DNA of 39,809 bases from Flavobacteriales bacterium (GTDB lineage: Bacteria; Bacteroidota; Bacteroidia; Flavobacteriales_E; Vicingaceae), in assembly GCA_016763995.1 (NCBI GenBank), contig JAESST010000410.1, positions 1 to 39,809 of the forward strand. The letters are read 5' to 3'. Below are positions 1-7,701 of this stretch, one piece after another (the first letter of the stretch is position 1; each line of letters starts with the position of its first letter). The notes under the pieces were generated by a model. The model worked only from the letters and a program-made list of their open reading frames with translations. It was not told where the DNA came from and searched no databases. Made by a program: the position numbers and the translations under genes.

Positions 1-25
1 AGAAATAGACTCATAGATTAGTAAA

Positions 26-76
26 AGTTGCTGGCCCTCGCTTATAAGTAATACTTGTTTCCGAGAACCAGCAACT
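26..76. repeat. Imperfect inverted repeat upstream of the histidine kinase
   Basis: The arms at 27-40 and 62-75 pair over 12 of 14 positions: GTTGCTGG plus CTCG against CGAG plus CCAGCAAC, with a CC/AA internal mismatch. One more A-T pair closes it at 26/76. The 21-base loop contains small palindromes of its own. No T-tract follows on either strand, so it is not a textbook intrinsic terminator. It lies 39 bases before the kinase start and could be an operator, a leader structure, or the end of an upstream transcript. The upstream gene is outside the window. Confidence 0.5.
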
Positions 77-114
77 AATCCTAAGATGTTTAAATTAAAC
101 TAGAAGAAATTAAA

Positions 115-1143
115 ATGAGCTGGTTACAGAAAAATAAAAAGACATTATTGTTGGCAACATTAGGAGCATTGGGGAGTTGTTTTTTATTTAATTCAGAAGC
201 TACTCTGTCTCTTAAAGGATTCTTACTTCGCTTTATTTGGAGTTGGGTAATATGGACAACTCAATGGTTTGGGAATGGGTACCTAGGTGACTTTTTGACT
301 AAAAAAATATCATGGACTGAAAAACCATTACTTCGTGCTGTCGCGGGTATAGCTGGATTGGTTGTTTACTCCCTATTGGCTTTTTCAGTCGTGCATGTTA
401 TGATGAGCTTTATTATGCTCGATGCCTCGATTATGGAATCTATCAAATGGTTAGGAGTTAATGCTATTAAATATGTATTGATATTTTCAGGTTCAATTGG
501 ATTAGTTGTGCATACTATTTGGTTTTTTATGAATTGGAAAGAGTCAAAGATAGAGGCGGAGAAATTGCGAGCAGAAATGAAAACCTATCAATATGACGCC
601 CTACGTAATCAAATAAACCCGCATTTTCTATTTAATAGTTTTAATGTGTTAAGCGAACTGGTTTATGAAGACCAAGACCTTGCTGTTAAATTCATTCGAC
701 AATTGAGTGATCTTTATCGATATGTATTAGATAGCAAAGATTTAGAATTGGTTTCACTTCAAGATGAAATTGACTTTATAAAAAAATTTAGTTTTTTATT
801 ACAAACCCGATTTGAGAAAAACTTAGAAATTGATATTCGGGTAGAAGCTGCTCATGATGAATTAATTGTTCCAATGTCATTACAACTCTTATTAGAAAAT
901 GCTGTAAAGCACAACGAAATATCGAATGAATATCCTTTGAAGGTGGATATTCATCGAAATGCTGATTCAATTCAAGTTAAGAATTCATTGAAGAAAAAGA
1001 CCAATCCAGAGTCAAGCACAAAAACTGGTTTGCAAAACATTATTAAACGATACAAATACCTATCAGAAAAGAAAATTCTAATTGAAGAAACGAAAGATGA
1101 GTTTATTGTTGAGATTCCCGTTTTAAAAGGCGATTTATCATGA
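115..1143 (+). CDS. LytS/YehU-type sensor histidine kinase
   Basis: This is a membrane sensor kinase of the LytS/YehU class (His_kinase, PF06580), 342 residues. Four hydrophobic segments fill roughly residues 10-140. A short coiled linker (about 140-165) leads into the motif QINPHFLFN, in which His170 is the expected phospho-acceptor. The N-box is LLLENAVKHN (258-267) and the glycine-containing ATP-lid motif is TGLQNIIKRY (304-313). There is no separate extracellular domain, so any signal is probably sensed in or near the membrane. The stop codon overlaps the start of the LytTR regulator gene by ATGA, which indicates a translationally coupled pair. The signal and the regulon cannot be read from the sequence. 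Confidence 0.93.
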   Translation: MSWLQKNKKTLLLATLGALGSCFLFNSEATLSLKGFLLRFIWSWVIWTTQWFGNGYLGDFLTKKISWTEKPLLRAVAGIAGLVVYSLLAFSVVHVMMSFIMLDASIMESIKWLGVNAIKYVLIFSGSIGLVVHTIWFFMNWKESKIEAEKLRAEMKTYQYDALRNQINPHFLFNSFNVLSELVYEDQDLAVKFIRQLSDLYRYVLDSKDLELVSLQDEIDFIKKFSFLLQTRFEKNLEIDIRVEAAHDELIVPMSLQLLLENAVKHNEISNEYPLKVDIHRNADSIQVKNSLKKKTNPESSTKTGLQNIIKRYKYLSEKKILIEETKDEFIVEIPVLKGDLS

Positions 1144-1895
1144 AAATTTTAATAATTGAAGATGAAAATAGATCTGCTAATCGATTAGAGAAATTACTTT
1201 TGGAATTAGATCCATCTTTTGAGATAGTGGAAAAGATTGAATCGGTGAGAAAGGCTCTTTCATTTTTTCAACAAGGTCATAAAGTAAATTTAATTTTTGC
1301 TGACATTCAACTATCCGATGGATTGAGTTTTGAAATTTTCGAACAAGCAAAAATTGATGTCCCAATTGTATTCACTACAGCTTATGATCAGTATGCCATA
1401 CGAGCCTTTAAAGTAAACGGAATTGATTACTTACTGAAACCCATAGACCCGAAAGAACTAGAAAAGTCTATTGATAAGTTTAAATCATTTACAAAAAATA
1501 ATCAAACAGCAGATTTATCAAAATTGCTTGGTCTGATCAAAGAGAAAGAGAGTGATTATAAAACTAGATTTTTGATAAAAGTTGGTGACCGAATCAAAAG
1601 TGTTTTTGTATCAGATATTGCTGCAATGCTAAGTGAAGATAAAGGTACCTACTTAATAGATAAAAATGGAGGAAGGCATCTTATAGATAGTAGTTTAGAT
1701 AAGATTTATTTGATGATCGACCCACGTCAATTTTTTCGAATAAACCGTAAATACATTGTGAATATTGACTCCATTTCTGAAATTTATAGTTGGAGGAATT
1801 CACGATTAAAGATTTTGATTAAAAATCATAATGACAAAATGATAATTGTAGCAAGAGAGAAAGCCGCTGAATTTAAATTGTGGCTGGACAGATAA
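1140..1895 (+). CDS. LytTR-family response regulator
   Basis: The protein has an N-terminal receiver domain (about 1-118) and a C-terminal LytTR DNA-binding domain (about 143-247), 251 residues, the usual length. Receiver residues present are the acidic pair Glu7-Asp8, the phospho-acceptor Asp55 (in FADIQLSDG), Thr79/Thr80 and Lys100 (LLKPID). The LytTR part shows the family signature FFRINRKYIVNID (198-210). It is expected to be phosphorylated by the kinase encoded immediately upstream and to bind direct repeats in target promoters. The start codon overlaps the kinase stop. No clear terminator follows. Confidence 0.94.
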   Translation: MKILIIEDENRSANRLEKLLLELDPSFEIVEKIESVRKALSFFQQGHKVNLIFADIQLSDGLSFEIFEQAKIDVPIVFTTAYDQYAIRAFKVNGIDYLLKPIDPKELEKSIDKFKSFTKNNQTADLSKLLGLIKEKESDYKTRFLIKVGDRIKSVFVSDIAAMLSEDKGTYLIDKNGGRHLIDSSLDKIYLMIDPRQFFRINRKYIVNIDSISEIYSWRNSRLKILIKNHNDKMIIVAREKAAEFKLWLDR

Positions 1896-1970
1896 ACCTC
1901 ATTTTGAGTAATTGATATAACGAATAAGACAATATGACTTTATATGTTTGAAATATCTACTCCCTTTGAA

Positions 1971-2002
1971 TTGAAATCTAAAGGCTTTGTTTTTTACAAT
2001 GC
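1971..2002 (+). repeat. Direct repeat, copy 1 of 2 (32 bases)
   Basis: The copy begins TTGAAATCTAAAGGCTTTG and ends ACAATGC. It matches copy 2 at 2269-2300 in 29 of 32 positions (differences at repeat positions 14, 20 and 28). The two copies sit either side of the MITE-like element, 89 and 74 bases from its ends. They may be the scar of a duplication or a dispersed intergenic repeat. Confidence 0.7.
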
Positions 2003-2013
2003 TTTTCAACAGT

Positions 2014-2054
2014 CGATTAACTTAGATAATGGTGTTTATTTTCTTAGTTAATCG
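2014..2054. repeat. Hairpin with 9-base-pair stem
   Basis: CGATTAACT at 2014-2022 is perfectly complementary to AGTTAATCG at 2046-2054, with a 23-base AT-rich loop. No T-tract follows. Its role is unknown; it forms part of the palindrome-rich gap. Confidence 0.45.
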
Positions 2055-2091
2055 AAGAAAATGAAACACAATCAGTTAAAATAGTAAAGCA

Positions 2092-2194
2092 GTAATTCGG
2101 ACACTTCGATAAAAAAAATCTGGACACTGAGTGGTCTTGGCTTTGCCAAGATTGTATCGAAGTACCTTGATTTTTCACTCAGTGTCCGAATTAC
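2092..2194. mobile_element. MITE-like palindromic element, 103 bases
   Basis: Perfect 14-base terminal inverted repeats, GTAATTCGGACACT (2092-2105) and AGTGTCCGAATTAC (2181-2194), bound the element. Inside are a 12-base inverted pair, GGACACTGAGTG (2122-2133) with CACTCAGTGTCC (2176-2187), a second pair ACTTCGATA (2103-2111) with TATCGAAGT (2155-2163), and a central hairpin TCTTGGC-TTT-GCCAAGA (2135-2151). The first two pairings share bases 2181-2187, so they are mutually exclusive. There is no room for a transposase. No target-site duplication is obvious in the flanks. This fits a non-autonomous insertion or a REP-like element; the parent transposase is not identified. Confidence 0.6.
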
Positions 2195-2268
2195 GAATCA
2201 TTTAATGGAGAAAAGAAAAACTCATCATTTCTAACACCTCTCTTCCTTCATTTCAGCATACGGGTAGT

Positions 2269-2300
2269 TTGAAATCTAAAGACTTTGATTTTTACTATGC
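2269..2300 (+). repeat. Direct repeat, copy 2 of 2 (32 bases)
   Basis: The copy begins TTGAAATCTAAAGACTTTG and ends ACTATGC, 29 of 32 identical to copy 1 at 1971-2002. It is followed at once by a short hairpin at 2304-2318. Confidence 0.7.
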
Positions 2301-2347
2301 AGACGCTTCACAGAAGCGCCCGAGTAAGGAAAAGTGAAGAAGAGGAG

Positions 2348-2386
2348 AAAAAGCAGGGCACATGTGCTTTTTGTGCCTCGCTTTTT
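2348..2386 (+). terminator. Intrinsic terminator-like hairpin
   Basis: AAAAAGC (2348-2354) pairs with GCTTTTT (2380-2386) and GGCACA (2357-2362) with TGTGCC (2372-2377), separated by one mismatch and a G-T pair. The loop is 9 bases. A T-run ends the structure on the plus strand and an A-run (T-run on minus) on the other side, so it could work in both directions. It lies 95 bases before the TPR gene and would insulate it from upstream transcription. Confidence 0.55.
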
Positions 2387-2480
2387 AGATAAAGTATTAG
2401 TAAAACATTCTATTTTTTGCTCCATAAACCCTATCAACTTTCTTAAATTGGCCTCATAAGTCATTTTTTATTAAAACGTT

Positions 2481-4379
2481 ATGGGTGTTTCAAGTGATGA
2501 AAAGAAGATTTTAAATGAGGTTACGATTTTAAATAATTCAAATGGTTACAGAAAAGTTTTACGAATACTTACACAAGAAACCTTGCAGAAGTATTCAAAT
2601 GCCAACTTGTATACTGAAAAATCAAAAGCAGCTTACGGATTAAGGAAAGATAAAGCATGTAAAAAAGCTACAGAAGAAGCGCTTAAAATAGATAAGAATA
2701 ATACATCAGCAAACCATTATCTAGCTAATATATTATTAATTGAAGAGGATTATGAAATGGCACAAACCCATTACAATATTGCAATTAATAATTATGAAAA
2801 GGTAGGAGAAAAAAATAAAGAATGGGCTAGTTCCCTTTGCAATATTGGTCTAATATATAAGAATCAAAAAAAATACGATCAAGCTATTATATTTTATAAT
2901 AAGGCATTAGATATTGAATCTATGCACTTATGCGCTCATATCAAGATGGGAACACTATATGCTAATTTAAAGCAAATAGATTTGAGCTTATCATATTTCA
3001 AAAAGGCAATTGAAATTGATAATACAAGTATAGAGGCAAACACTGGAATTGGTTCGATTTATTATGAGCTTCAGAATTATGATAAGGCGGAATCTTTTTT
3101 CCAGATAGCTATAGAGACTGACAAAAACTATGAACATGCACTTAACTTCTTAGGTAACATTTCATTATCACGAAATAGACTTAAGGTAGCAAAAGATTTT
3201 TTTAGAAGAGCTCTTAATTCGAATAAAAAATATGCTGAAGCATATAATAATCTTGCTATTACTTATAAAAAGGAAAAAGAGCATGAAGAGGCATTATCAA
3301 ATTTCAATAAAGCGATATCACTTAATAATGCTAACCCTCAATTCTATTTTAATAGAGCAGAGTTAAAATGCGAAACACAGAACTTTGGTAAGGCAAAATC
3401 TGATTTCCAAAATTGCATTAACCATTCAAAAGAGATCAATTACAATATAGCTAGAATAGCAAAAATTAAAATAAAAGAAATTGATATTATTGAAGAAAAT
3501 GGAACAATAAAGCAACTTGATGAAATAATTAAAAAGATAAAAAAATTGCTTTCATTTAAAAATAATACAGTTGTTCATTATACCTCAATGAGCACCCTTA
3601 AATCATTAATATTGGATAACAGTCCATTTAGATTATCAGAGGGTAGTTTTATGAATGATACTTCTGAAGGGGACATTCTATTTAATTATATTGGAGTAAG
3701 GAAGCAACACACAGAAGAACGGCCAGAGCAATTTGTAAAACATCCATTTATTGGCAGTTTTGTCTCAGAAAAAAACTTTGATGATTTGAATCATTGGAGA
3801 ATGTATGGTAAAGAGAATAATCGTGAAGCTACAGGTTGTTCATTTGTAGTATCTCTACCCGAATTAAAAAAGGAGATAAAGAATTCAATAGATAGTTCAT
3901 CAAATAAAATTTCTCCAGATTTAAATGTTTTTAGAATAGCTTATATGAATGTTAAAAATAAAACTTTTAATGTTCCAGGATTATCAAAAGCTAAAGTTCT
4001 ATCATTGAATTCCGAGATGAAGCAATTACTTCTAACAATAAACAAATTTCTTACGCAAAGCATAAAGAAGGAAGAAGAAGTACATGAAATAATCAAACTC
4101 TTATCAGAAATAAAATATCTCTTTAAAAGTTCAGTTTATGAATATGAGAAAGAATTGAGGTTAATTATTTTAGGTGAAAAGTATAAGAAATCAAGTATTA
4201 TAATAAATGATCAACCGAGAGTATTCATTGAAATTGCGCCATTAAGAAAATCGATCACTAAAATAACGCTCGGACCTAAGGTTGATAAAGCTGAAGAATG
4301 GTCTGCTTTATTTTTCTATAATATGCAAAGTGAGAATCTGGATGACAAAATTTATATTTCTAAACAACCATTTAAATAG
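2481..4379 (+). CDS. TPR-repeat protein with C-terminal DUF2971 domain
   Basis: A 632-residue cytosolic protein with no signal peptide. Residues about 50-330 are a row of tetratricopeptide repeats, recognisable from recurring G.(I/L)Y....(Y/N)..A...(F/Y)..A(I/L) patterns, which normally bind a protein partner. A lysine-rich linker (about 325-360) leads to a DUF2971 domain with HYTS (366-369), MNDTSEG (391-397), HWRMYG (438-443) and YEYEKELRLI (553-562). The spacing of an early His, a middle Tyr/Asn and a late Glu is reminiscent of ADP-ribosyltransferase-like folds, but that is a guess and no activity can be assigned. The gene stands alone between repeat-rich DNA and its own terminator and looks more AT-rich than its neighbours, which suggests an accessory, possibly transferred gene. 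The start is the first ATG of the frame. Confidence 0.82.
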   Translation: MGVSSDEKKILNEVTILNNSNGYRKVLRILTQETLQKYSNANLYTEKSKAAYGLRKDKACKKATEEALKIDKNNTSANHYLANILLIEEDYEMAQTHYNIAINNYEKVGEKNKEWASSLCNIGLIYKNQKKYDQAIIFYNKALDIESMHLCAHIKMGTLYANLKQIDLSLSYFKKAIEIDNTSIEANTGIGSIYYELQNYDKAESFFQIAIETDKNYEHALNFLGNISLSRNRLKVAKDFFRRALNSNKKYAEAYNNLAITYKKEKEHEEALSNFNKAISLNNANPQFYFNRAELKCETQNFGKAKSDFQNCINHSKEINYNIARIAKIKIKEIDIIEENGTIKQLDEIIKKIKKLLSFKNNTVVHYTSMSTLKSLILDNSPFRLSEGSFMNDTSEGDILFNYIGVRKQHTEERPEQFVKHPFIGSFVSEKNFDDLNHWRMYGKENNREATGCSFVVSLPELKKEIKNSIDSSSNKISPDLNVFRIAYMNVKNKTFNVPGLSKAKVLSLNSEMKQLLLTINKFLTQSIKKEEEVHEIIKLLSEIKYLFKSSVYEYEKELRLIILGEKYKKSSIIINDQPRVFIEIAPLRKSITKITLGPKVDKAEEWSALFFYNMQSENLDDKIYISKQPFK

Positions 4380-4680
4380 TTGAATTCGTTCAATAATTTT
4401 AACCCTGATTCGTAGTGAGTCCACGAGGGGGAGCAAAAAAGTCACACGAAAGTGTGGCCTTTTTTATGCTTAAGATTTTAGAGATAGAAGTATCTCTCCC
4501 TTTTGTAGTTAATCTATCAAATCATAATAAGATTGACGAAGGAACCGAAGTAAGTCAAATCTACATTTGAGTAAGCAAAAAAAGAATCGTGTTTAACATC
4601 ACTTTATTACACTCATAACAATTTCAATTGATAATATTGTATGCTAGTTTATTAGCTCTATTTCAATAAGAAAAAAATTT
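4380..4680. other. Gene-free stretch of 301 bases
   Basis: It holds the terminator of the TPR gene (4435-4465), a second perfect hairpin AGAGATA-GAAG-TATCTCT (4480-4497) and then an AT-rich region before the cyclotransferase gene. A box TAATATTG (4632-4639) matches the Bacteroidota -7 consensus TAnnTTTG except at one position, but no good -33 box accompanies it. Nothing else was recognised. Confidence 0.6.
4435..4465 (+). terminator. Intrinsic terminator of the TPR-DUF2971 gene
   Basis: A CACAC-GAAA-GTGTG hairpin (stem 4443-4447 with 4452-4456, tetraloop GAAA) is flanked by an A-run (4435-4440) and a T-run (4460-4465), so the stem can extend into A-T pairs. It lies 56 bases after the stop codon. 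Confidence 0.82.
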
Positions 4681-5763
4681 ATGAGATTCCTGATTATTTT
4701 TATTCTATGCTTTAGTATCGCCTGTAAAAATGAAAGCAAAAAAGTAAAAGAGAGTAGTAAACCCATTTCGAATAAGATTGAACGACCAAAGGAGTATTTT
4801 AAAGTCAAGACTCAGAGTCAAATCAATACATTCGCAGCGAATGAACAGATTAACTTTGACATCAGCTTAATTGACTCTCTTCAACAAATAGACTCCATTC
4901 AAATATTTCTAAATGATAACCCGCTTCACGTAGAAAATCAACTTCGTTTTTCATTAACCATCAATCCGCAACATGTTGGCAAAAACAAAATAACCTGTAC
5001 TGCCTTTTTTAGAGATGGATCAAATTCAAGCAAAAGTAGTTACTTCACTTTCCTGTCAGACATAGATCCTAAAAACATAGAGTATTCCCTCATCAAAACT
5101 CACCCCCATTCAACTGATCATTTTACACAAGGAATAGTATATGAAGAGGGTTTTCTATATGAAGGCACAGGAGAATTTGGATTTTCAACCCTCGTAAAAA
5201 CTAAGCTAGAAACTTCAGAAATCATTCAAAGTTTGAGTTTAGCATCAAATCGCTTTGGAGAAGGGATTGCTTTGTTCAATAATAAAATTGTGCAAATAAC
5301 CTATAAGGCTAAGGAAGGTTATGTTTATGACAAAACCAGCTTTGAAAAAATATGGAAATTCGATTACCCATACTCGAAAGAAGGCTGGGGACTAACTGCA
5401 ACTGAAAGTGAATTATTAATGAGTAATGGCACTAACAAAATTATTTCATTGGATACTTCAAACTTCTCTTTCTTAAAAGAAATTCAAGTGTATGATAACA
5501 AAACTGCCGTTAATAATTTAAACGAATTAGAATATATAGATGGTTTGCTTTATGCAAATATTTGGATGGATAATAGGATTGCTCAAATTGATCCTAAAAC
5601 GGGCAAAGTTCTAGGATATATTGATTGCACCCAATTAATTCCTAACAGGTATAAATCTCATCATTCACATGTATTGAATGGAATTGCGGTAATTCCTAAA
5701 AATGGACACCTTCTGCTAACAGGCAAAAGATGGGATATTATTTATGAGATAGAGCTTAAATAA
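4681..5763 (+). CDS. Glutamine cyclotransferase (glutaminyl-peptide cyclase), lipoprotein
   Basis: The protein belongs to the beta-propeller glutamine cyclotransferase family (Glu_cyclase_2, PF05096), which converts N-terminal glutamine of proteins to pyroglutamate. A lipoprotein signal ends in SIAC with the lipidated cysteine at residue 15, so the enzyme should be anchored in the envelope facing the periplasm. An Ig-like N-terminal domain (about 36-125) precedes the propeller (about 130-360). Family motifs visible are THPHSTDHFTQGI (140-152), FGEGIALF (192-199), EGWGLT (234-239) and NELEYIDGLLYANIW (281-295). In many Bacteroidota, secreted proteins carry N-terminal pyroglutamate, which fits this enzyme. 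It appears monocistronic and converges on the GT26 gene. The start is the only ATG giving a complete signal peptide. Confidence 0.9.
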   Translation: MRFLIIFILCFSIACKNESKKVKESSKPISNKIERPKEYFKVKTQSQINTFAANEQINFDISLIDSLQQIDSIQIFLNDNPLHVENQLRFSLTINPQHVGKNKITCTAFFRDGSNSSKSSYFTFLSDIDPKNIEYSLIKTHPHSTDHFTQGIVYEEGFLYEGTGEFGFSTLVKTKLETSEIIQSLSLASNRFGEGIALFNNKIVQITYKAKEGYVYDKTSFEKIWKFDYPYSKEGWGLTATESELLMSNGTNKIISLDTSNFSFLKEIQVYDNKTAVNNLNELEYIDGLLYANIWMDNRIAQIDPKTGKVLGYIDCTQLIPNRYKSHHSHVLNGIAVIPKNGHLLLTGKRWDIIYEIELK

Positions 5764-5824
5764 CAGCATTGAATTGTTATTCAAGAGTGATAAAGAATTT
5801 AATCGAATTCAAGCTCTTTGAAAA

Positions 5825-6553
5825 TCAACGATCAATTATAGAATAGAAAACAAATTGCGGGACCACCTTTAAGTATCTTTTAGCCAAACGTCCAGGTTCT
5901 TTTAACAGACGGTAAAACCATTCCATTCCTGAGCTTTCAATCCATGAAGGTGCTTTCTGAACAGTTCCTACATGAAAATCAAATGCTGCACCAATGGTAA
6001 CAATAAGTTTCACATTGGTATACTTTGCAATGTTGTGCGCAAAATATAATTGTTTCGGAGCTCCAAGGCCTACCCATAACACAGTTGTGTTTTGTTGGTT
6101 AATCTTTTCAGCTATCTCCTTTAATTCTTCCTCACTCAATTCCTCTTTGTAAGGAGGACTTAAGGTTCCACACACATTAGAATTTCCCCAACTTTCACAT
6201 ACTCCTTTTAATTTTTCTGCTACACCTAGATTTCCTCCACATAGAAAATGTTGCACCGAAGTGTCAGATGTTTTTTTAATTAGTTCTTCAAAAAAGGCAT
6301 AGCCACTTATTCTAGTAGCTTTCTTCGCTCCTTTCCATTTTAACATCCAAACAGAAGGCATTCCATCTGGTAGATTCCAGTAGAATTTAGTAACTATTTC
6401 GTTCAAGTTCGCATTGGTACGTGCACTAACCAATACATTCGCATCAGAAGGACTGATAATTAGATTTTTGACTCCGTTTTTTAAGAGTCCTAATGCATCT
6501 GAAATCGCTGATTGAAATCCTTTATCGTATAACTCTGTGTTTAATACCTTCAT
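5825..6553 (-). CDS. WecG/TagA/CpsF family glycosyltransferase (GT26)
   Basis: A 242-residue enzyme of the GT26 family, which transfers a sugar from a nucleotide sugar to polyprenyl-diphosphate-linked sugar at the inner face of the membrane. Motifs are LPDGMPSVW with the conserved Asp63, VGLGAPKQ (161-168), IGAAFDFHVGTVQKAPSW (187-204) and the basic C-terminal membrane-contact segment EWFYRLLKEPGRLAKRYL (211-228). It is the last gene of the left glycan block, 5 bases after the GT4 gene. In typical pathways a GT26 enzyme adds the second sugar to a lipid carrier primed by a phosphoglycosyltransferase. No such initiating enzyme is present in this window. The precise sugar cannot be predicted. 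Confidence 0.93.
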   Translation of the reverse strand: MKVLNTELYDKGFQSAISDALGLLKNGVKNLIISPSDANVLVSARTNANLNEIVTKFYWNLPDGMPSVWMLKWKGAKKATRISGYAFFEELIKKTSDTSVQHFLCGGNLGVAEKLKGVCESWGNSNVCGTLSPPYKEELSEEELKEIAEKINQQNTTVLWVGLGAPKQLYFAHNIAKYTNVKLIVTIGAAFDFHVGTVQKAPSWIESSGMEWFYRLLKEPGRLAKRYLKVVPQFVFYSIIDR

Positions 6554-6558
6554 TCTTT

Positions 6559-7701
6559 CTACTTACAAACCTCTTGGTATAACAAGTTAAGCATTCGATA
6601 GTTTGATTCTTTACTATACTTCAACTTAAATTCTTCGTAGGCAAAATTAGAAATTTCTTTCATCTTATTTTCATTCTCCAAAATAAACTTAATTGCTTCT
6701 AGAAATGCATTTTGAGAGTTCAATGGAAACAATAATCCAGTTCTTTGATGTTCAATCATGCTCTTCATTGCACCAATATCAGTTGCAATGACTGGAGTAT
6801 TCACAGAAAATGCTTCTAGTATCGTCATGGGCATTCCTTCATATAAAATTGATGGAAATAAAAGTGCTTTTGCATTCGCTATATAATCTACTGTTTCTGC
6901 ATGTGCTTTCTGCCCGATCAATTCAACATTAGAAATTCGGCTCAATTCAGAGGCAAGAACTCCTTCTCCAAGCATCTTAATTTTAATGCTTACAGAAGCT
7001 GCTATCTTCATAATTAAATCTACTCCCTTCTCTTTCTCCAACCTACCTACATACACCAAGTAATCTTCTTTCTTCTCTTTTACAAGACGAGTAGAAACAA
7101 AGTTTGGTTTCACAGACAGTTTACTTTCTGGTATGCCATGTTGAATGAATTTGTTTTTTGCAAATTCTGTTACACAGATGAATTTGTCAACTTTGTTAGA
7201 CCAAGTTCCTTTCTTATTATGCTGTAATAGCATATTCGCAACGATGTAGGTTTGTAAAGCGGAATTTCGGTAACACTTTTTCATCACCGAGCCCATAGGC
7301 GATTGAGTCAAGCAATCTTCACATACTTTTCCTTCTCTGGAGAATAAACCATTGGCACAAATTAGTCGATAATTATGTAAGGTTTGTACAACAGGAACAT
7401 CATTCTTGATGCAAGCATCATAAATGGATGGAGAAATGAGTGGTAAAAAATTATGGACATGACAAACGTCTGGTTTGTATTCCTTCAAAAGTGCATCCAT
7501 TTCATTGAAAGTAGCCTTAGACCAGCTCGTGCTATTAATTAGTTTTAGCTTCTCTTTAAAAGAACCCTTCAATAGGTTATTGTGCTTATAATAAGGAATA
7601 ACTTGATGCCCTTTTTCCTCGAGTAATGCTCGTTCTCCCGCTACCACCGTATCTTCTCCTCCTGAAAGCTGGTAAAAGTTATGTGCTTGTATTATTTTCA
7701 T
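6559..7701 (-). CDS. Glycosyltransferase family 4 (GT-B fold)
   Basis: A 380-residue retaining glycosyltransferase. The N-terminal Rossmann domain opens with MKIIQAHNFY and a GGED motif (14-17), and contains HNFLPLISPS and TLHNYRLICANGLF. A cysteine-rich insert follows (Cys115, Cys127, Cys130, Cys143), as is usual for one GT4 subgroup. The C-terminal domain has VGRLEKEKGVDLI (218-230) and the donor-site EX7E motif from Glu288 to Glu296 (EGMPMTILE), then a GLLFPL motif. The gene overlaps the upstream polymerase/ligase gene by 23 bases. It probably extends the repeat unit assembled in the cytoplasm; donor and acceptor are unknown. Confidence 0.93.
   Translation of the reverse strand: MKIIQAHNFYQLSGGEDTVVAGERALLEEKGHQVIPYYKHNNLLKGSFKEKLKLINSTSWSKATFNEMDALLKEYKPDVCHVHNFLPLISPSIYDACIKNDVPVVQTLHNYRLICANGLFSREGKVCEDCLTQSPMGSVMKKCYRNSALQTYIVANMLLQHNKKGTWSNKVDKFICVTEFAKNKFIQHGIPESKLSVKPNFVSTRLVKEKKEDYLVYVGRLEKEKGVDLIMKIAASVSIKIKMLGEGVLASELSRISNVELIGQKAHAETVDYIANAKALLFPSILYEGMPMTILEAFSVNTPVIATDIGAMKSMIEHQRTGLLFPLNSQNAFLEAIKFILENENKMKEISNFAYEEFKLKYSKESNYRMLNLLYQEVCK

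Larger units (their letters stand above)
1896..2480. other. Gene-free, repeat-rich stretch of 585 bases
   Basis: No convincing gene is present. The stretch holds a 32-base direct repeat (1971-2002 and 2269-2300), a 9-base-pair hairpin (2014-2054), a 103-base MITE-like palindromic element (2092-2194), a small hairpin with arms CGCTTC/GAAGCG (2304-2318) and a strong terminator-like hairpin (2348-2386). The density of palindromes and repeats, and the accessory gene that follows, suggest a site of past insertion or recombination. Confidence 0.75.

Noticed and set aside
2276-2464. A 62-codon minus-strand frame before the TPR gene
   Set aside because: It runs through the direct repeat, the hairpin and the terminator-like structure, has no promoter or homologous features, and its Leu/Phe-rich centre follows from the A/T-runs of the terminator.
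4405-4434. A GC-richer segment (GAGTCCACGAGG followed by GGGAGCA) resembling a tRNA 3' end, possibly an attachment-site remnant
   Set aside because: The preceding bases do not form a T-arm and no acceptor or anticodon part is present, so it cannot be supported as a tRNA or att site.
1896-4680. Calling the TPR-DUF2971 pocket a known anti-phage system
   Set aside because: Only one gene is present, no known defence partner is adjacent, and DUF2971 has no assigned activity that I can support from sequence.
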